From NCBI RefSeq assembly GCF_000005505.3, contig NC_016133.3:15810001-15874000 (forward strand): DNA of 64,000 bases. Direction: 5' to 3'. The DNA comes from Brachypodium distachyon. Lineage: Eukaryota > Streptophyta > Magnoliopsida > Poales > Poaceae. The stretch's first letter is position 1; each line of letters starts with the position of its first letter. Under the pieces are notes generated by a model that did not search any database, was not told where the DNA came from, and saw only the letters and a program-made list of their open reading frames with translations. Below, piece after piece: positions 10,668-21,598 of this stretch. Both the position numbers and the translations under genes were made by a program.

Positions 10668-10787
10668 ACGGAGGGAGCAGAATAATTACGCCGAAAGTCA
10701 AAATATTACACGTATCTAAACACTTTTTACACATAGATACATACGTATTTGAACATATTTAAGATAAGTAATAGTAATCGGAGGGAA
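10668..10787. mobile_element. Stowaway MITE, right part
   Basis: The run 'gtatctaaacac...tagatacatacgtattt...aagataagtaat...cggagggaa|ta' follows the usual right half of grass Stowaway elements. A matching left terminus (ctccctccg) is not present. Instead 'ggacggagggag' at 10667 reads as another right end, so this MITE is truncated or abuts the MLE end. Confidence 0.5.
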
Positions 10788-11265
10788 TAGTTTCTTATCC
10801 GGTAGCAAACCTGTCAGCTCCAGAACGGCATAAGACTTTGTAGCAGAGCTGATGGCCACTCCAAGAACAACAAAAGGTCCATCTTCCTCCGTGTGATCTT
10901 GTTCGGCGCGCTTCTCCGGCAACCGGTCAGCATTCGAAGCGATCTTCGTTGTTGTTCCTCCGGTGATGCACGGTTTCCATTCAGAAGACACGACGGGCTA
11001 GTGATGCACGTGACCATGCACCAAGGAGCCGTGCGACATGAGTCCACTTATGAAAATACTCCGTAACAGAGTTTTAAGTCTTTGGACAAAAAAAAATCTT
11101 GCATGACAGCTCACACTGAACTACTCGTATTAAAAAAATTTGAGAGAAAGAACACTGGAGTGAGGTCAAAAAGAAGAATGAAGAATGTGCAGCTAAAAAA
11201 AGTGAAGTGACTTGTTGGGCCCTTTCGTGGACAAATGAGGAGGACCAGCCAAACAGCCCAACTCA
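10788..11265. repeat. Tandem-array unit, copy B (right part)
   Basis: It resumes with 'tttcttatccgg', then 'ctccagaacggcataagactttgtagcagagctgatggccactccaagaacaac', matching 16731-16820, and ends with 'tgttgggccc...caactcactctcact'. The block at 10820-11040 includes a short minus-strand open frame with no recognised domain. Confidence 0.65.
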
Positions 11266-12094
11266 CTCTCACTGAAAAAAGAGCGAGGTATTCTCAAAAA
11301 AAAAAACCGAAATCAGAGCGAGGTTTACCCTAGGAGGCTCCGCCGCATTCTTTTGGCCGGCGGCAGCATCAGCCAGCGGGAAATGCCGCAGCGTTCTTCG
11401 GGTCTGTGGGCTGAGGTAGCTCCTCTAGTTCCACCCACACCCTTCTCCTGCCACTCCAAGCATGATCCTGCTCTGGTTTGGTTGATGGGGATCCCGGAGC
11501 CCTACTAGATTGATGTTGTTGTTCGGAATAACTACTCCCTCCGTTCCATAATTCTTATCGAAATATTGCATGTATGCAGACACTTTTTAGAAATAGATAC
11601 ATTCATTTCTGAACAAATTTGAGACAAGAATTATGAAACGGAGGTAGTATTTCCGTTATGCCCCCGATTTTATTCCCAGGTGAACTCGTTGCTAGCCATG
11701 TACTAGTTGTTGACCTCTGCAAAGGATGAGGATTAGCCTTTGGTGGAACTCTTGCGAGTACTTTTTTTTTAGTGTGATTCAGTTTGTTTTGTCTTTACTC
11801 CGAAATTTGTATGCGAGAACCAGATTTCCATTGGTGCCATTGGAAATGATATCCACGCACTAGCTTGGTGAATTCATGCATACCAGACCAAGATTCCAAC
11901 CATTCGGTGCAAGATTGTGTTTTCTTTGCCCACAACTAGTCGATGTTCATTACTTGATTTTTTTTCTAGAATACACCGAAGTGGGTGTATCATCGATTTA
12001 TAGAAGGGAGCTGCGACATAGCGAGTACAAAATTAGGTTTTACAAATTAGCCGGTGTCTCTCCACTGTAAATCAATTTACCGAAACCAACATCA
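11266..12094. repeat. Tandem-array unit, copy C (left part)
   Basis: Leader at 11266-11530 ('gcgaggtttaccctaggaggctccgccgc' block). Then comes a Stowaway MITE (11535-11647), and the 'tttggtggaactcttgcgagtac...gtgtgattcagtttgtt' block (11740-11790) that matches 5264-5310. The copy is interrupted by the CACTA element at 12095. Its last three bases, tca, are the target duplication. Confidence 0.65.
11535..11647. mobile_element. Complete Stowaway MITE
   Basis: A 113-bp element starting ctccctccgttcc and ending ggaggtag-type sequence, flanked by TA on both sides (11533-11534 and 11648-11649). The two halves (ccataattcttatcg / caagaattatgaaacggagg) form the hairpin expected for Stowaway. Confidence 0.85.
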
Positions 12095-12319
12095 CACTAC
12101 AAGAAATCTGGTGGTCCATGACGTTTTCTTTATGACGCACAATTATTTTGTCATAGATCTATGACGATTTTCGTCAAAACGTCATGGGTTTGTCCAAAGC
12201 CGAATTGCCATGCAACCCTTTGACGAAATTGAAATATCGTCATGAGAAAAAACGTCATGCATGACTAAAACTATACATTTGCCTCTCTATGACGTTATTT
12301 GTGACATGCTAGTTAGACA

Positions 12320-13990
12320 AAAAAAACTTGATGAAATTATTTTTGTTTCATAGTTCACGTTTTTATTTTCGTTTTCCTATTTGCAGTAAATTGGCCGTGT
12401 TGGGCCGATATGGCTGAAATTATTTTATTTTATTTTATTTGAGAGGAATTAATTTTCTTTTCTAGCACTGAGTACACGTTTTTTCTTTTTTCTATTTGCA
12501 TTAATTGGCCATGCTGGGGTCGTTATGGGCTATGGTACCGGGCCGCTCTGCTGCTTATGTGCGTTGGTCCGCTCCTGCTTTTCTTTTTCTTTTTCCTATA
12601 ATTGGAAGGACACGTTGGTCCGCTCCTGCCTTTTTGTTTCTTTTTCCTATAGCAGGACACGCAGGTACGAAGGATCGAACTCCCGACTTCCCCTATCCTC
12701 TTGAGGATTAAAGGAGCATACCGGCCGTTGGGCTATAGAGGGAAATATGTGTTATATGTATAGTTAACATAATTGTACCATGCTGAGACATAAATTGTTA
12801 AGTACATCTTACCTGTTCAGTGTGAATGTTGTCATCAGAAAAGTCAGAGGCTATTATCCATACCAGAATATTTTCTTCAGGAAAGTTCACTGAACTTACG
12901 AGCATATACATGGCAGCACACTGAAATACTGTAATCACGGGATTGGTTTTGCTGCTGCCCCGGCTAACTAGCTAGTCACCTACAGAACTCACAACATTCA
13001 GCATCTAGTGTCCCAAGAACAGAGTACAGGGTAAGCTGAGGCACGTACACAACATTCAACATTTAGAATAGGCTAGATAAATAAGAGATAGGTACACAAT
13101 ATTCAACATTCATATTGCAATGTATGGTGAGTAGGAGAGTACAGTAGGCATTCATATAATGAAGAGGCAGGTTTCTCTGTATTTTAGATTGGAACTTTCA
13201 TTATCAGAAATTTAACAGCCAGGTTTCTCTGTATTACAAGTTGCATTCAGAGTCACATTACACAAGTCTCGGCTTGTTTCTTGCACAATAAAGAAAATCT
13301 TTACTTCTTGTCTCACCTGCACAATTAAGAAGATTGTTACACAAAGCAACTTGTGAACATGGAAGAACTGCACAATATTTATTGGCTTGTAGTCTGAAAC
13401 TTGAATGGAGGCTTTATTAATTCAGTTTGAGAAACAACTTGATCCATAACCCATGGCAGGCATAACTTGTTCTCTTTTATATAGAAAAGTCGGCTATTTT
13501 GCTCACAAAGAGACAAAATTCTCAACCATCACAGGCATGTACAGGTATCACATGTACTGGCTACTGTTCTCAGAATAAAAAGAAAATATACACTTAAGAC
13601 CTAGTCAAGTTGACTGTTATTGTTCACAATATTTTAGTACAAATAAAATAACTAAAAGCTAAGCTTGCACGAAGTGCTAAGCTGATCATAAGCCTTTGTC
13701 GCACTCAATAAATACATAAAGTACCATCCAGTTCAAGTGCTATCCCTGTTGTTTTTTAAACTGGTACTTATTCATAAATAATTTGAAGATGTAGCTAATA
13801 TGAAACTTGTAGATGTTGTCGATACCTTTCCAACATTATATTGTTTGTCTAATTCTGATGATTGGCCTGTAATCTAGGTAGTCACCGCATTTATTTTTCG
13901 TTGTTTCTACTTAGGAGTTAGTTACTACAGCCTTAACCCCCCCCCCCCCCCCGCCCCTTCTTTATTTGCAAATTATGCCCTGTGAATGAT
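12320..13990. other. AT-rich CACTA interior without a recognised gene
   Basis: It contains two near copies of 'gttggtccgctcctgc(c/t)ttt.ttttctttttcctat' (about 12563-12600 and 12613-12650), short 'acattcaacat' repeats (12990-13110), a C14 run near 13938-13952, and otherwise featureless AT-rich DNA. Confidence 0.4.
12664..12742 (-). other. tRNA-like sequence inside the CACTA element
   Basis: On the minus strand an A-box-like 'tagcccaacggccgg' is followed, after a plausible anticodon region, by a B-box-like 'gagttcgatcc'. The T stem pairs poorly and the D stem does not close, so it is not a functional tRNA gene. It may be a tRNA-derived piece or SINE remnant acquired by the element. Confidence 0.35.
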
Positions 13991-13992
13991 TA

Positions 13993-14397
13993 ATGTGGTC
14001 TGTGTTCTTTATCTGCTTTGGTGATAATTTCAAGGAATCTATGGAAAATATCATAACGAGAGAACCAAAATCTGCTGCTGAGGTTGTTTCCAAAGTGCTG
14101 AATGAGAGTACCAAGAATAACAGATTCTTGGGGCGTATTGGTTTGCGGCCAATCCCTTCGAGTAGAACATCCAAGAGTAGCCTTATGGAGAAGCAAGAAG
14201 CTGAAAGAGATGGGAATGATGAGCTGCGTAGTATGATTGAAGAGTTGGAAAAATCACATGAAGAAGCTAAGGTGGCACAAGAAGAAGCTAGGAAAGCAAA
14301 GGAAGAAGCAGATGCAGCAAGAGTAAAGAATGAGGAAGAGATGCAAGCAATGAAGAAGAAACTCAAAGCAGATGAACCCTACTTCGGCAAGTGTTGA
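13993..14397 (+). CDS. TNPA-like CACTA protein fragment with coiled coil
   Basis: A 134-codon open frame. The start of the frame (MWSVFFICFGDNFKES) probably includes intron-derived residues. The part resembling CACTA second-gene products begins around ENIITREPKSAAEVVSKVL and continues through FLGRIGLRPIPSSRTSKS. From about residue 65 it is a charged helix (MEKQEAERDGNDELRSMIEE onwards, with repeated EEA/KEEA heptads) that should form a coiled coil. This is the C-terminal end of a Transposase_24/TNPA-type DNA-binding protein. The upstream DNA-binding region is absent, so I treat it as a remnant carried by the non-autonomous element. Confidence 0.55.
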   Translation: MWSVFFICFGDNFKESMENIITREPKSAAEVVSKVLNESTKNNRFLGRIGLRPIPSSRTSKSSLMEKQEAERDGNDELRSMIEELEKSHEEAKVAQEEARKAKEEADAARVKNEEEMQAMKKKLKADEPYFGKC

Positions 14398-15271
14398 GAA
14401 GGTTACAAACCCAGTAAAAACCTCTTTTGTTGAGAGTTTCATTCAGTTCTGGTCTGGTCTCGTCATGTGATGAGAAGGTTACAAATTATTAGATGCTATG
14501 CTTAGAAGGGTACTTTGCATATTGTGGTCACTTTGGTGCTTATGGCCCTTTGGGCTGAATGTTATGTCCTATGGTCACTTTGATGCTTATGGTGTTATGG
14601 GCTGAATGTTTCGTGATATGGTCTTGTTTACATACTTTGATGTTGGCTAATACTTTTGTGCATTGTAATTTCTCTTTTACAACATTTGGCCCAAGAGCAC
14701 ATGGGCTGTGTTGTATTTTAAAACAACAAAAAGGCCTCTGCACAGCAGAAAAAAAAAGAAACAACCTAAAGAGCCTGGGGATTAAAAAGAAAATAGGCCT
14801 CAAGGAAAAAATAACAGGCTCAAACTGAAGAAATAAATGGGACAAAAAAATAACTGGGCTTTTGGACGGGGCCCATGTTTTTGGCACGTCAGCAAAAAAT
14901 CCACATCATCAAATAGTTCCACGTGGAAGCCATGTCAGCAAAATATACATGTGTCTGCCACATCAACCCACCACGTGTCATGCATGCAAGCATGCCTACC
15001 TGGCTGCCACGTAAGCGCTGGGCTCATGCTTTATGACGAATTGTGACAATTCCTCATTATGTTTGGTCTCATAACTCATGATGAATTGGGACAGTTTGTC
15101 ATAGAACTTTATGACATTACACGGGGAAAAACGTCATGGAGATGTCTATGACGTGAGGTCCATGACGTTATTTTTCCATCATAGATAACGTCACAGACCG
15201 CACTCTATGACATTTTTACCACTTCCTATGACGATCGGTGAATGTCATGGACCTCTAGAAATGTTGTAGTG

Positions 15272-17085
15272 TCAACAATTAGCTTAGCTTTGCTCGTCTC
15301 CAGAACGATGCTTCTCGGTGGATCTCACCCAGAATGAGTTGCCACTTGGCATTGCCAGCCCCATAAAAAGCGACCTTGTTTCGATGTTTCCAAATGGTCC
15401 AGAACACCAAGGTCGAGCTTGTAGCAAATGGCGTCCTCTCATTGTCCTGAATGCTCGGAGAGGACCACCACTGAGTCAGGGAACGGCATCCAATTGGTTC
15501 TGTCCCAGATGGTCAAAACCTTGAATCAGATTGCACGAGCAACCACACAACCCACCAGGAGATGATCGATCATTTCAGGAGATTGATCACACAGAGGGCA
15601 AGCTGGCGGTTGCCGTTTGCAGGTGCCACAAAAACGGCCGGCGAATGTAATGATCACTCGCACTCCGTGAAACCATGTCCCAAGCCCGGCACCCATATTT
15701 ACAACTAGATGTTGATTTCCCTATGCCTCCTCTTCCCAATATATGTCGTCGCTTGAACCTTGGTAGACAGGGTGTTCCTTTCTTCATGTAGTTGTCTGAG
15801 TCTGGCCTCTATTGTCATTTGTCAATGGAGTTTTATTGATTAACCGCTGGGGTTTTGGCATGTGGCTATGAAATGATCCACATATATATGACGCAGCTAC
15901 GAGCTTGCATATATATAGCAGAACTCTGTATATAGTACTTCAAGTTGTACTAAATCAATGACACTGAATCGGAGGGGTAGTACCTATTTTTCAGCCATAA
16001 GTTAGGTACTATGAAAACAGTTGGTGAATGTAATAACTCGCACTCGTTGAGACAATGCCCATTTACAACTAGATGTTGAATCCCACGTGCTTCCTTTTTC
16101 CAGCATATGTTGCCACGTGAACAACCTAGCTAGATAGTGTGTTCCTTTCTCCATATTAATTATTATTTGGTTGTCTCGCTTCATATAGCATTGATATCAA
16201 TAAAACGTTTCATTTAAAAAATAAATATAAACATCGCACTCTACTCTTGTTGTTAATGAGCTATGTAGAAACGAACGACCGGAATTTTGGCATCTGACTA
16301 CGATATGATCCACATATGCCTGCCCACCTGCGAGAGTACTGGCATCGAGCTTACACATATATGGTACCTATTTGGGGTCATAAATTAATGCATGTATATC
16401 ATTAACCTGCAGCAAGTACAAACTTTGGTTAAAATTTTCCAGGGGCCGGCATGCTTAATTGCTGCATATCTAGGTACATAAATAGGCATGTGTCGGCCTG
16501 ATTTCTACACCATAGCTTGGCAAGAAGTCGATCCACATTTTCTTTCTTGATGCATATGTATATACCATGATGTACAATGCCAAGAATTAACTTTGGGAGA
16601 TCAGGAGAGGGGGTAGTCATCAGAATAGCATGTGATGCAACCCCTTGTCATGGTCGATGTTTTGATGGGAATAGGAAGAATCCGGAATCAAAGAAGAACA
16701 CATCCATTCAGGTCCGAATCTGTTAGAATACTTAGTTTCTTATCCGGAATCAAACTGGCAGCTCCAAGACGGCAGAAGACTTTCTAGCTGAGCTGATGGC
16801 CACTCCAAGAACAACAAAAGGTCTCTCTTCATGCACGGCGCGCTTCTCCGGCAACTAGTCAGCACTGTCTTTGGGAAGATTATTTTCATGACAGCTAACA
16901 CTGAGCTATTAAAAATATTCAGAGAACAAAAAGATTGGAGTGAGGTCAAAAAGAAGAATGTGCACCTTTTTCATTTTGAGGAAAAGAAGAAGAATGTGCA
17001 GCTAAAAAAATTTGTCACGTGACTTGTTGGGCTATTACATGGACAAATGAGGAGGCTCAGACAAATAGCCCAACTCACTCACTCT
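15272..17085. repeat. Tandem-array unit, copy C (right part), internally duplicated
   Basis: After the LINE fragment, the 'gaatgtaatgatcactcgcactc...tttacaactagatgttga' block occurs twice, at about 15646-15815 and 16020-16190, so part of the unit was duplicated. The second copy continues through 'cacatatgcctgcccacct' (about 16313), 'ttaacctgcagcaag' (about 16403), 'ccggaatcaaag' (about 16681), 'agacggcagaagactttctagctgagctgatggcc' (16769), and ends 'caactcactcactctcacc'. Confidence 0.65.
15284..15640 (-). pseudogene. LINE ORF2 C-terminal fragment (zf-RVT region)
   Basis: Read right to left, the minus strand encodes CPLCDQSPEMIDHLLVGC, the Cys/His zf-RVT motif that follows plant LINE reverse transcriptases. 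A stop comes soon after, at ARAI*, and then, in another frame, FWTIWKHRNKVAFYGAG, the usual motif downstream of zf-RVT. At least one stop and one frameshift are present. Its right edge joins array DNA at 'tttgcag|gtgcc', at the same place where other array copies have 'ttgcaggt', so the array unit and this LINE share a junction. Confidence 0.7.
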
Positions 17086-17199
17086 CACCACAAGACAGAG
17101 TGAGGTTTACCCTAGGAGGCTCTGCCGCGTTCCTCTCGCCGGCGGCAACATCAGGCAGCAGGAAATCGCCGCCGGCGTGCTTCGTTTTTGTGGGCTCGC
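17086..17199. repeat. Tandem-array unit, copy D (leader only)
   Basis: Only the leader block is present ('gaggtttaccctaggaggctctgccgcgttcctctcgccggcggcaacatc'). It is cut at 17200 by an Athila LTR. Anything further in the array must lie beyond the retroelement chain or be lost. Confidence 0.7.
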
Positions 17200-18447
17200 T
17201 GATAAGTGCTATTTTTGCAGTGTTTTTATTATGTAGTTTGTATCTTTTTGTCACAGATCCGTGTTGCTTTGAGCTTAAATACATTGAAAACGGTACAAGT
17301 ATCTAAAAAAGAATGATTACAACTTGTTCTAATTTATTTTGCAGTTAAGTGCGAAAAAGCACATATTCATCTCACATTGGACGAGCTGCTGATGCACCAA
17401 TATACCGAAGGACCTGATCATCATGGAAAGAAGAAGGCAAGGGCTGAAGTGAGGAGAAAAGGATCAACTTGTGAAAAAGGAAGAAAAGGAGAAGAGCCTG
17501 GATGTAAAACTTCCAAAGGGATTAAATCCCTAACTCCGGCCTGCTCTGGATCCCCTTGAGCCTGGCATTCCCTCTCCCTTCCCCTAACCTCCTGCTCCAC
17601 CTCCGGCCGCCGCCGCGGCCAGGCCAGCGTGGCGGCGCGCCACCGAGCTAACTGCAGCCCCTTCCCGAGATCCACTACTGCTCCTCCTCAAGACCGCCTC
17701 CGCCGGCAGCGGGCTGCACGAATCGTCTCCATCAACCTGCTGCTCCCCCACGCACCGAAGAAATCAACAGCCAAGGAACCATCAGCTTGTGTGACCACGA
17801 CCACGACCTGCAATGTCCTCCCCTTCTCCAACTTCTGCCTCATCTCCTTTGGTTTAATCTCTCTCTCTCTCTGTCTCTGTCTCTCTCTCTCTACCTGCTG
17901 TTTGTGTGTACGAGAGTTGAGAGCCTGCTGTTGATCTTTGGAATGTTGAGAGTTGAGACTTAAAATAATTCGTATTGTGTTAAAATTCTCACATGGACTG
18001 GAGGAAAAATTCACTCTATCCCTTTCTTTCTCTCTGCTAATCTTCTCTTGCATGTGAACTGTGGTATAGTTTAGTTGACCTATGAGAACTTGTGGCATTG
18101 AATTTACTATTTTGCTCTCTATCCAAATCTCTTATAAATTTCTTCTGCCCCTGTCTTGATGTTTACTTGTGCTAGTGTTTTAATTATCTAAAGTAAAACG
18201 AAAATCACAAAAATATTGCAGTCATCCTGTACCTTGAATCCCATAATTGTTTCTATCCCTATCTTGGATCATTGCTTGTGATGTTTCGTGGTAGATGATC
18301 TTGTCTTGCTTTTGAGTGGGAAACCTTCTTTTTGTTTGTTTTAAATTCCAAAATCATTTCCTGTGATCTAGCTTTAACCGAGCATCGTTGTCGCTGCCTA
18401 GTCCCTGTGGAGAACCTCGACAAAAACTACTATATTTGCTTCAATCA
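17200..18447 (+). mobile_element. Athila-type Gypsy 5' LTR
   Basis: It starts tgataagtgc and ends ..tcaatca, is 1248 bp long, and is followed two bases later by a primer-binding site, so the orientation is plus. It contains a CT-rich tract (about 17857-17893) and a GC-rich segment at 17590-17720. The matching 3' LTR is not in the window. Confidence 0.8.
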
Positions 18448-18450
18448 AAT

Positions 18451-18468
18451 TGGCGCCGTTGCCGGGGA
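18451..18468 (+). promoter_or_regulatory. Athila primer-binding site (tRNA-Asp type)
   Basis: tggcgccgttgccgggga directly follows the LTR. From knowledge of the group this is the tRNA-Asp-complementary site used by Athila elements to prime reverse transcription. Confidence 0.85.
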
Positions 18469-18677
18469 CCAAATATTAGTAGGTTGAGGAGTATAACAGG
18501 CTTGGCTATTTTTATTTTTATTTTATTTAGACTTCTTGTTTGTTTAAATAGCATGGCCGTGTGATTTACTTTTCAGTACCTTACATCAATCTAGTTTATC
18601 TTGCTCTAACCCTTAACAAGTTCTTGTCAGTGCTCGTGTGCAGAAGAACTTAAATTCTATTTTCAGGTAATTGTTGT

Positions 18678-20126
18678 ATGCTGCAACACGAAGAAACAGA
18701 ACTATTACCCTTTGATCCTGAAATCGAGAGAACCTTCCGAGAAAGAAGAAGAGAAGTTGAGAAGCGCAAGAAGAACAAAATCGGAGATAAACCATTGTTG
18801 CGTGATCTTTGGATTCCTAAGGATCAGAGTGCTTCTACTGATGTCCTTCAACCTGCAATTCAAGCCAACTATTTTGAGCTTAAGCCAGCACTTATCACTA
18901 TGGTTCAGCATAATCAGTTCAGTGGGTCTGCTTTGGAAAGTCCTCATTCCCATATAAGAAATTTTTTGGAGTACTGCAATACTCTTAAGTATAATGGCGT
19001 GCCACCTGAAGCCATTCGGATGCAGTTGTTCCCCTTTTCATTGAGAGATGGTGCCAAGATGTGGTATCATGCTCTACCTGAGGACAAATGGGAACATTTA
19101 GTTCAGGCTTTCTATGAGAGATATTCCCCCCCCCCCAACTAAGGCAACCGAGTTCAGGGATAAGATCACTCGTTTCATTCAGTTTGATGGAGAGAGCCTT
19201 CATGATGCTTGGCAAAGATATCAAGGTTTGATCAGGATGTGTCCTAATCACGGGCAAGAACAGTGGTTGCTATTGCAAACATTCTATAAAGGTTTAACAC
19301 AACAAAAAGAGCTTTTGTTGACTCAGCGGCGGGAGGTGGAATCATGAATAAAACATTGGAAGAAGCCACGTCACTGATTGAGAGCATGGCATCACACGAT
19401 TTCTCATGGTCAAATGAAAGAACGGTTCACCCATCTCAAGCAGGAGTTCATCAGTTGCGCACTCAAGATGCCGTTGCAGCTCAAGTAGATATATTTGCTA
19501 AGCAGTTAACTCAGATGATGCTAAATAGTAACAACACATCAATGGTTTGAGTAGTTCAGACTACATCTTGTCAGATCTGTGGTGTTCCTGGACATTCTCC
19601 AAATGAATGCACCTTCTATTCCAGTGCTGAGTCATCTATCTCTGAAATAAATTATGCACAGAATCAAGGGCCTTTTTCACAAAGTTATAATCCATCTTGG
19701 AAAAATCATCCTAACCTGTCATACAAGAACAACAATCAGTTTGCATCTTCTCAGTCATCTAATCAGGGTTTTCGGCAGCAGCAAAATCAGTTTCAGCAGC
19801 AGCAAAATCAGTTTCAGCCAAACTACAATAGCAACCAAAGCGTATCCTCATTTCCATCCTCTTCTCAAGGATTTGGAAATCAACAGCAGCAACATAATTT
19901 TCAAGCCAGTCAGTCTTCAGACATTAGTGAAATGATGAAATTTCAGAAAGAAATGTTCAATGGATTGCAAGAAACCATGAAATTGCAATTGGAAATTTTC
20001 ATGAAGACCATGCAACAACTCACTGCAGGGTTGCCAAAGTCTCAAACTAATCAAGCTGAGAACAAGTTGGCAGCTCAACCAGAAGCTAACCTAAAGCAGT
20101 GTGGAGCTATATATTTCCACAAGTGA
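18678..20126 (+). pseudogene. Athila gag, frameshifted at a C-run
   Basis: This encodes the capsid/nucleocapsid part of an Athila polyprotein. The start is MLQHEETELLPFDPEIERTF. The Retrotrans_gag core is seen as IRNFLEYCNTLKYNGVPPEA then MQLFPFSLRDGAKMWYHALP. At 19126-19136 a run of eleven C shifts the frame; reading continues as KATEFRDKITRFIQFDGESL in a second frame. A stop follows QRREVES (19345), the next part begins MNKTLEEATSLIESM, and another stop occurs at 19548. A CCHC zinc knuckle CQICGVPGHSPNEC lies at about 19568-19610, followed by a Gln/Asn-rich linker. The copy is clearly inactive. Confidence 0.9.
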
Positions 20127-21598
20127 AGCAATCACAACTAGCTAGGGGAGGAAAAATAGTTGAACCTATTCTGAAAAATCCTCCACATGTATCTTATATT
20201 CCACCACACATGAGAACTCTAATGTCAGCTCATGAGCAAGCAAAACAAAGTGAACCACCTGCACAAGTAGAGCTTGAAAATGATGGAGTTATTCAAGAGC
20301 CAGCAATAGTGGAAGCATTAAAAAAATCTGTGAGCTCTTCTTCCAATCCAAAAGTTCCATTTCCTGACAGATTGGAGAAATGCAAGGATGATAAGCAGTT
20401 TGCAAAGTTCTTGGACATGATGAGAGATGTGCAGATAACAATTCCTATTTTGGATGCCGTGTTGCATGTTCCAATGTATGCCAAATTTTTCAAGGAACTT
20501 CTTACCAAGAAAAGAAGCTTAGAAGAACCTGAAATTGTGACTTTAACGAAGGAATGTAGCGCAATTATTCATAATAACTTGCCTACTAAACGTGATGACC
20601 CAGGGAGTTTCAGTATACCTTGTATTGTTGGAAGCAAAAAGTTTACCGCACTATGTGACTTGGGATCTTCAGTGAGTGTCCTGCCATTATCAACTTTCCA
20701 AATGTTTTCACTTGGGGAGCTCAAACAAACTTCAATGACCCTTCAATTAGCTGACCGAACTCTCAAAAAACCAGCAGGAATACTAATTGATGTTCCGGTG
20801 GTTGTTGGAGAATTTGCCTATCCCGTTGACTTTGTAATATTGGAAATGGATGATAAAAGTGATGCAATGATACTTGGTAGGACATTTTTGGCAACCGCCG
20901 GTGCTATAATTGATGTCCCAGGAGCAAAACTCACCGTTAAATTTGGGCATGAAGAAATAGAATTTGATATGAGGCATCCCACACACTTACCTCGCTTTCA
21001 AGATCAGTGTCTCTCAATTGATATGGTTGACCATTGTGTTAATGGGACTTATGAAAGATGCCAAGGTAGAATCGAAATTGATGCTGACCTATCTCTGTCA
21101 CCAGCTGCACCTGTGATTAGTGAAGTTTGTAGTTTTTCTCCAAATGAAGACAAAGAAACTGAAATTACAGAGTGTGATTCTGAACTGGTGCCCAATGTAG
21201 TTGAGGAACTGAAACCTTTGCCTTCGCATTTGAGATATGCATTTTTAGAGAAGGACAAGGTACATCCAGTGATAGTGAGTGCTTTTCTCAGCAATAAAGA
21301 AGAAGAAGCTTTGCTTGTAGTTCTGAGAAAATACTGAAATGTAATTGGATACTCTATTAATGATATTAAGGGAATAGATGCATCTGTTTGTTCTCACAGG
21401 ATATTCCTAGAAGATGATAGTAGACCATCAAGAGAATCACAAAGGAGGCTAAATCCAAAATTACAGGAAGTTGTCAAAAAGGAAATTCTTAAGCTTCTTG
21501 CAGCCGGGATGATTTATCCCATTTCAGATAGTGAATGGGTGAGCCCAATACATACAGTGCCAAAGAAAGGAGGGTTTACAGTGGTAGAAAATGAAGAT
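20099..21598 (+). pseudogene. Athila protease and start of reverse transcriptase
   Basis: A long open frame (20099-21337) carries the retropepsin-like active site CDLGSSVSVLPLSTF, the conserved LILGRTFLATAGAIID-type motif (here MILGRTFLATAGAIIDVPGA) and the flanking acidic segment. A TGA at 21335-21337 ends it. The same frame continues with VIGYSINDIKGIDASVCSHR, RPSRESQRRLNPKLQEVVKK and WVSPIHTVPKKGG, the N-terminal edge of the RT domain. The stop is probably a TGG to TGA change. The element is cut at 21599 by a SIRE-type LTR, so RT, RNase H and integrase are missing from the window. Confidence 0.9.

Larger units (their letters stand above)
6694..10787. mobile_element. Mariner-like element (MLE) with nested insertions
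   Basis: The element is flanked by TA (6692-6693 and 10788-10789). Its left end is ctcccttcatcc and its right end is ..tcggagggaa, the Stowaway/MLE type of terminus. It interrupts array copy B, which resumes at 'tttcttatccgg'. It contains a DD39D-type transposase pseudogene (6778-8648) split by a solo LTR, then AT-rich DNA with 'ttactctgtttaaggac' repeats, a captured SYLF-domain fragment, and a GC-rich block (10160-10640). A second terminus-like 'ggacggagggag' at about 10667-10678 suggests the original right end lay there and that a partial Stowaway MITE follows. Confidence 0.6.
12095..15271. mobile_element. Complete non-autonomous CACTA element, 3.2 kb
   Basis: It begins cactacaagaaat and ends ..atttctagag-complement...gttgtagtg, with the canonical CACTA terminus on each end and a perfect 3-bp duplication, tca (12092-12094 and 15272-15274). 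Both subterminal zones are packed with a (c/t)atgacg / cgtcat(a/g) motif in both orientations (12118-12320 and 15030-15260). These would be the transposase-binding repeats. The interior has no TNP2 transposase, only a TNPA-like remnant at 13993-14397, so it would depend on another element. It lies inside array copy C. Confidence 0.92.

Noticed and set aside
10297..10762. 145-codon frames on both strands
   Set aside because: Shadow frames in a GC-rich repeat block without recognisable domains.
17421..18098. Frames in the Athila LTR
   Set aside because: Within the LTR; CT-rich tract and GC-rich U3 give chance frames.
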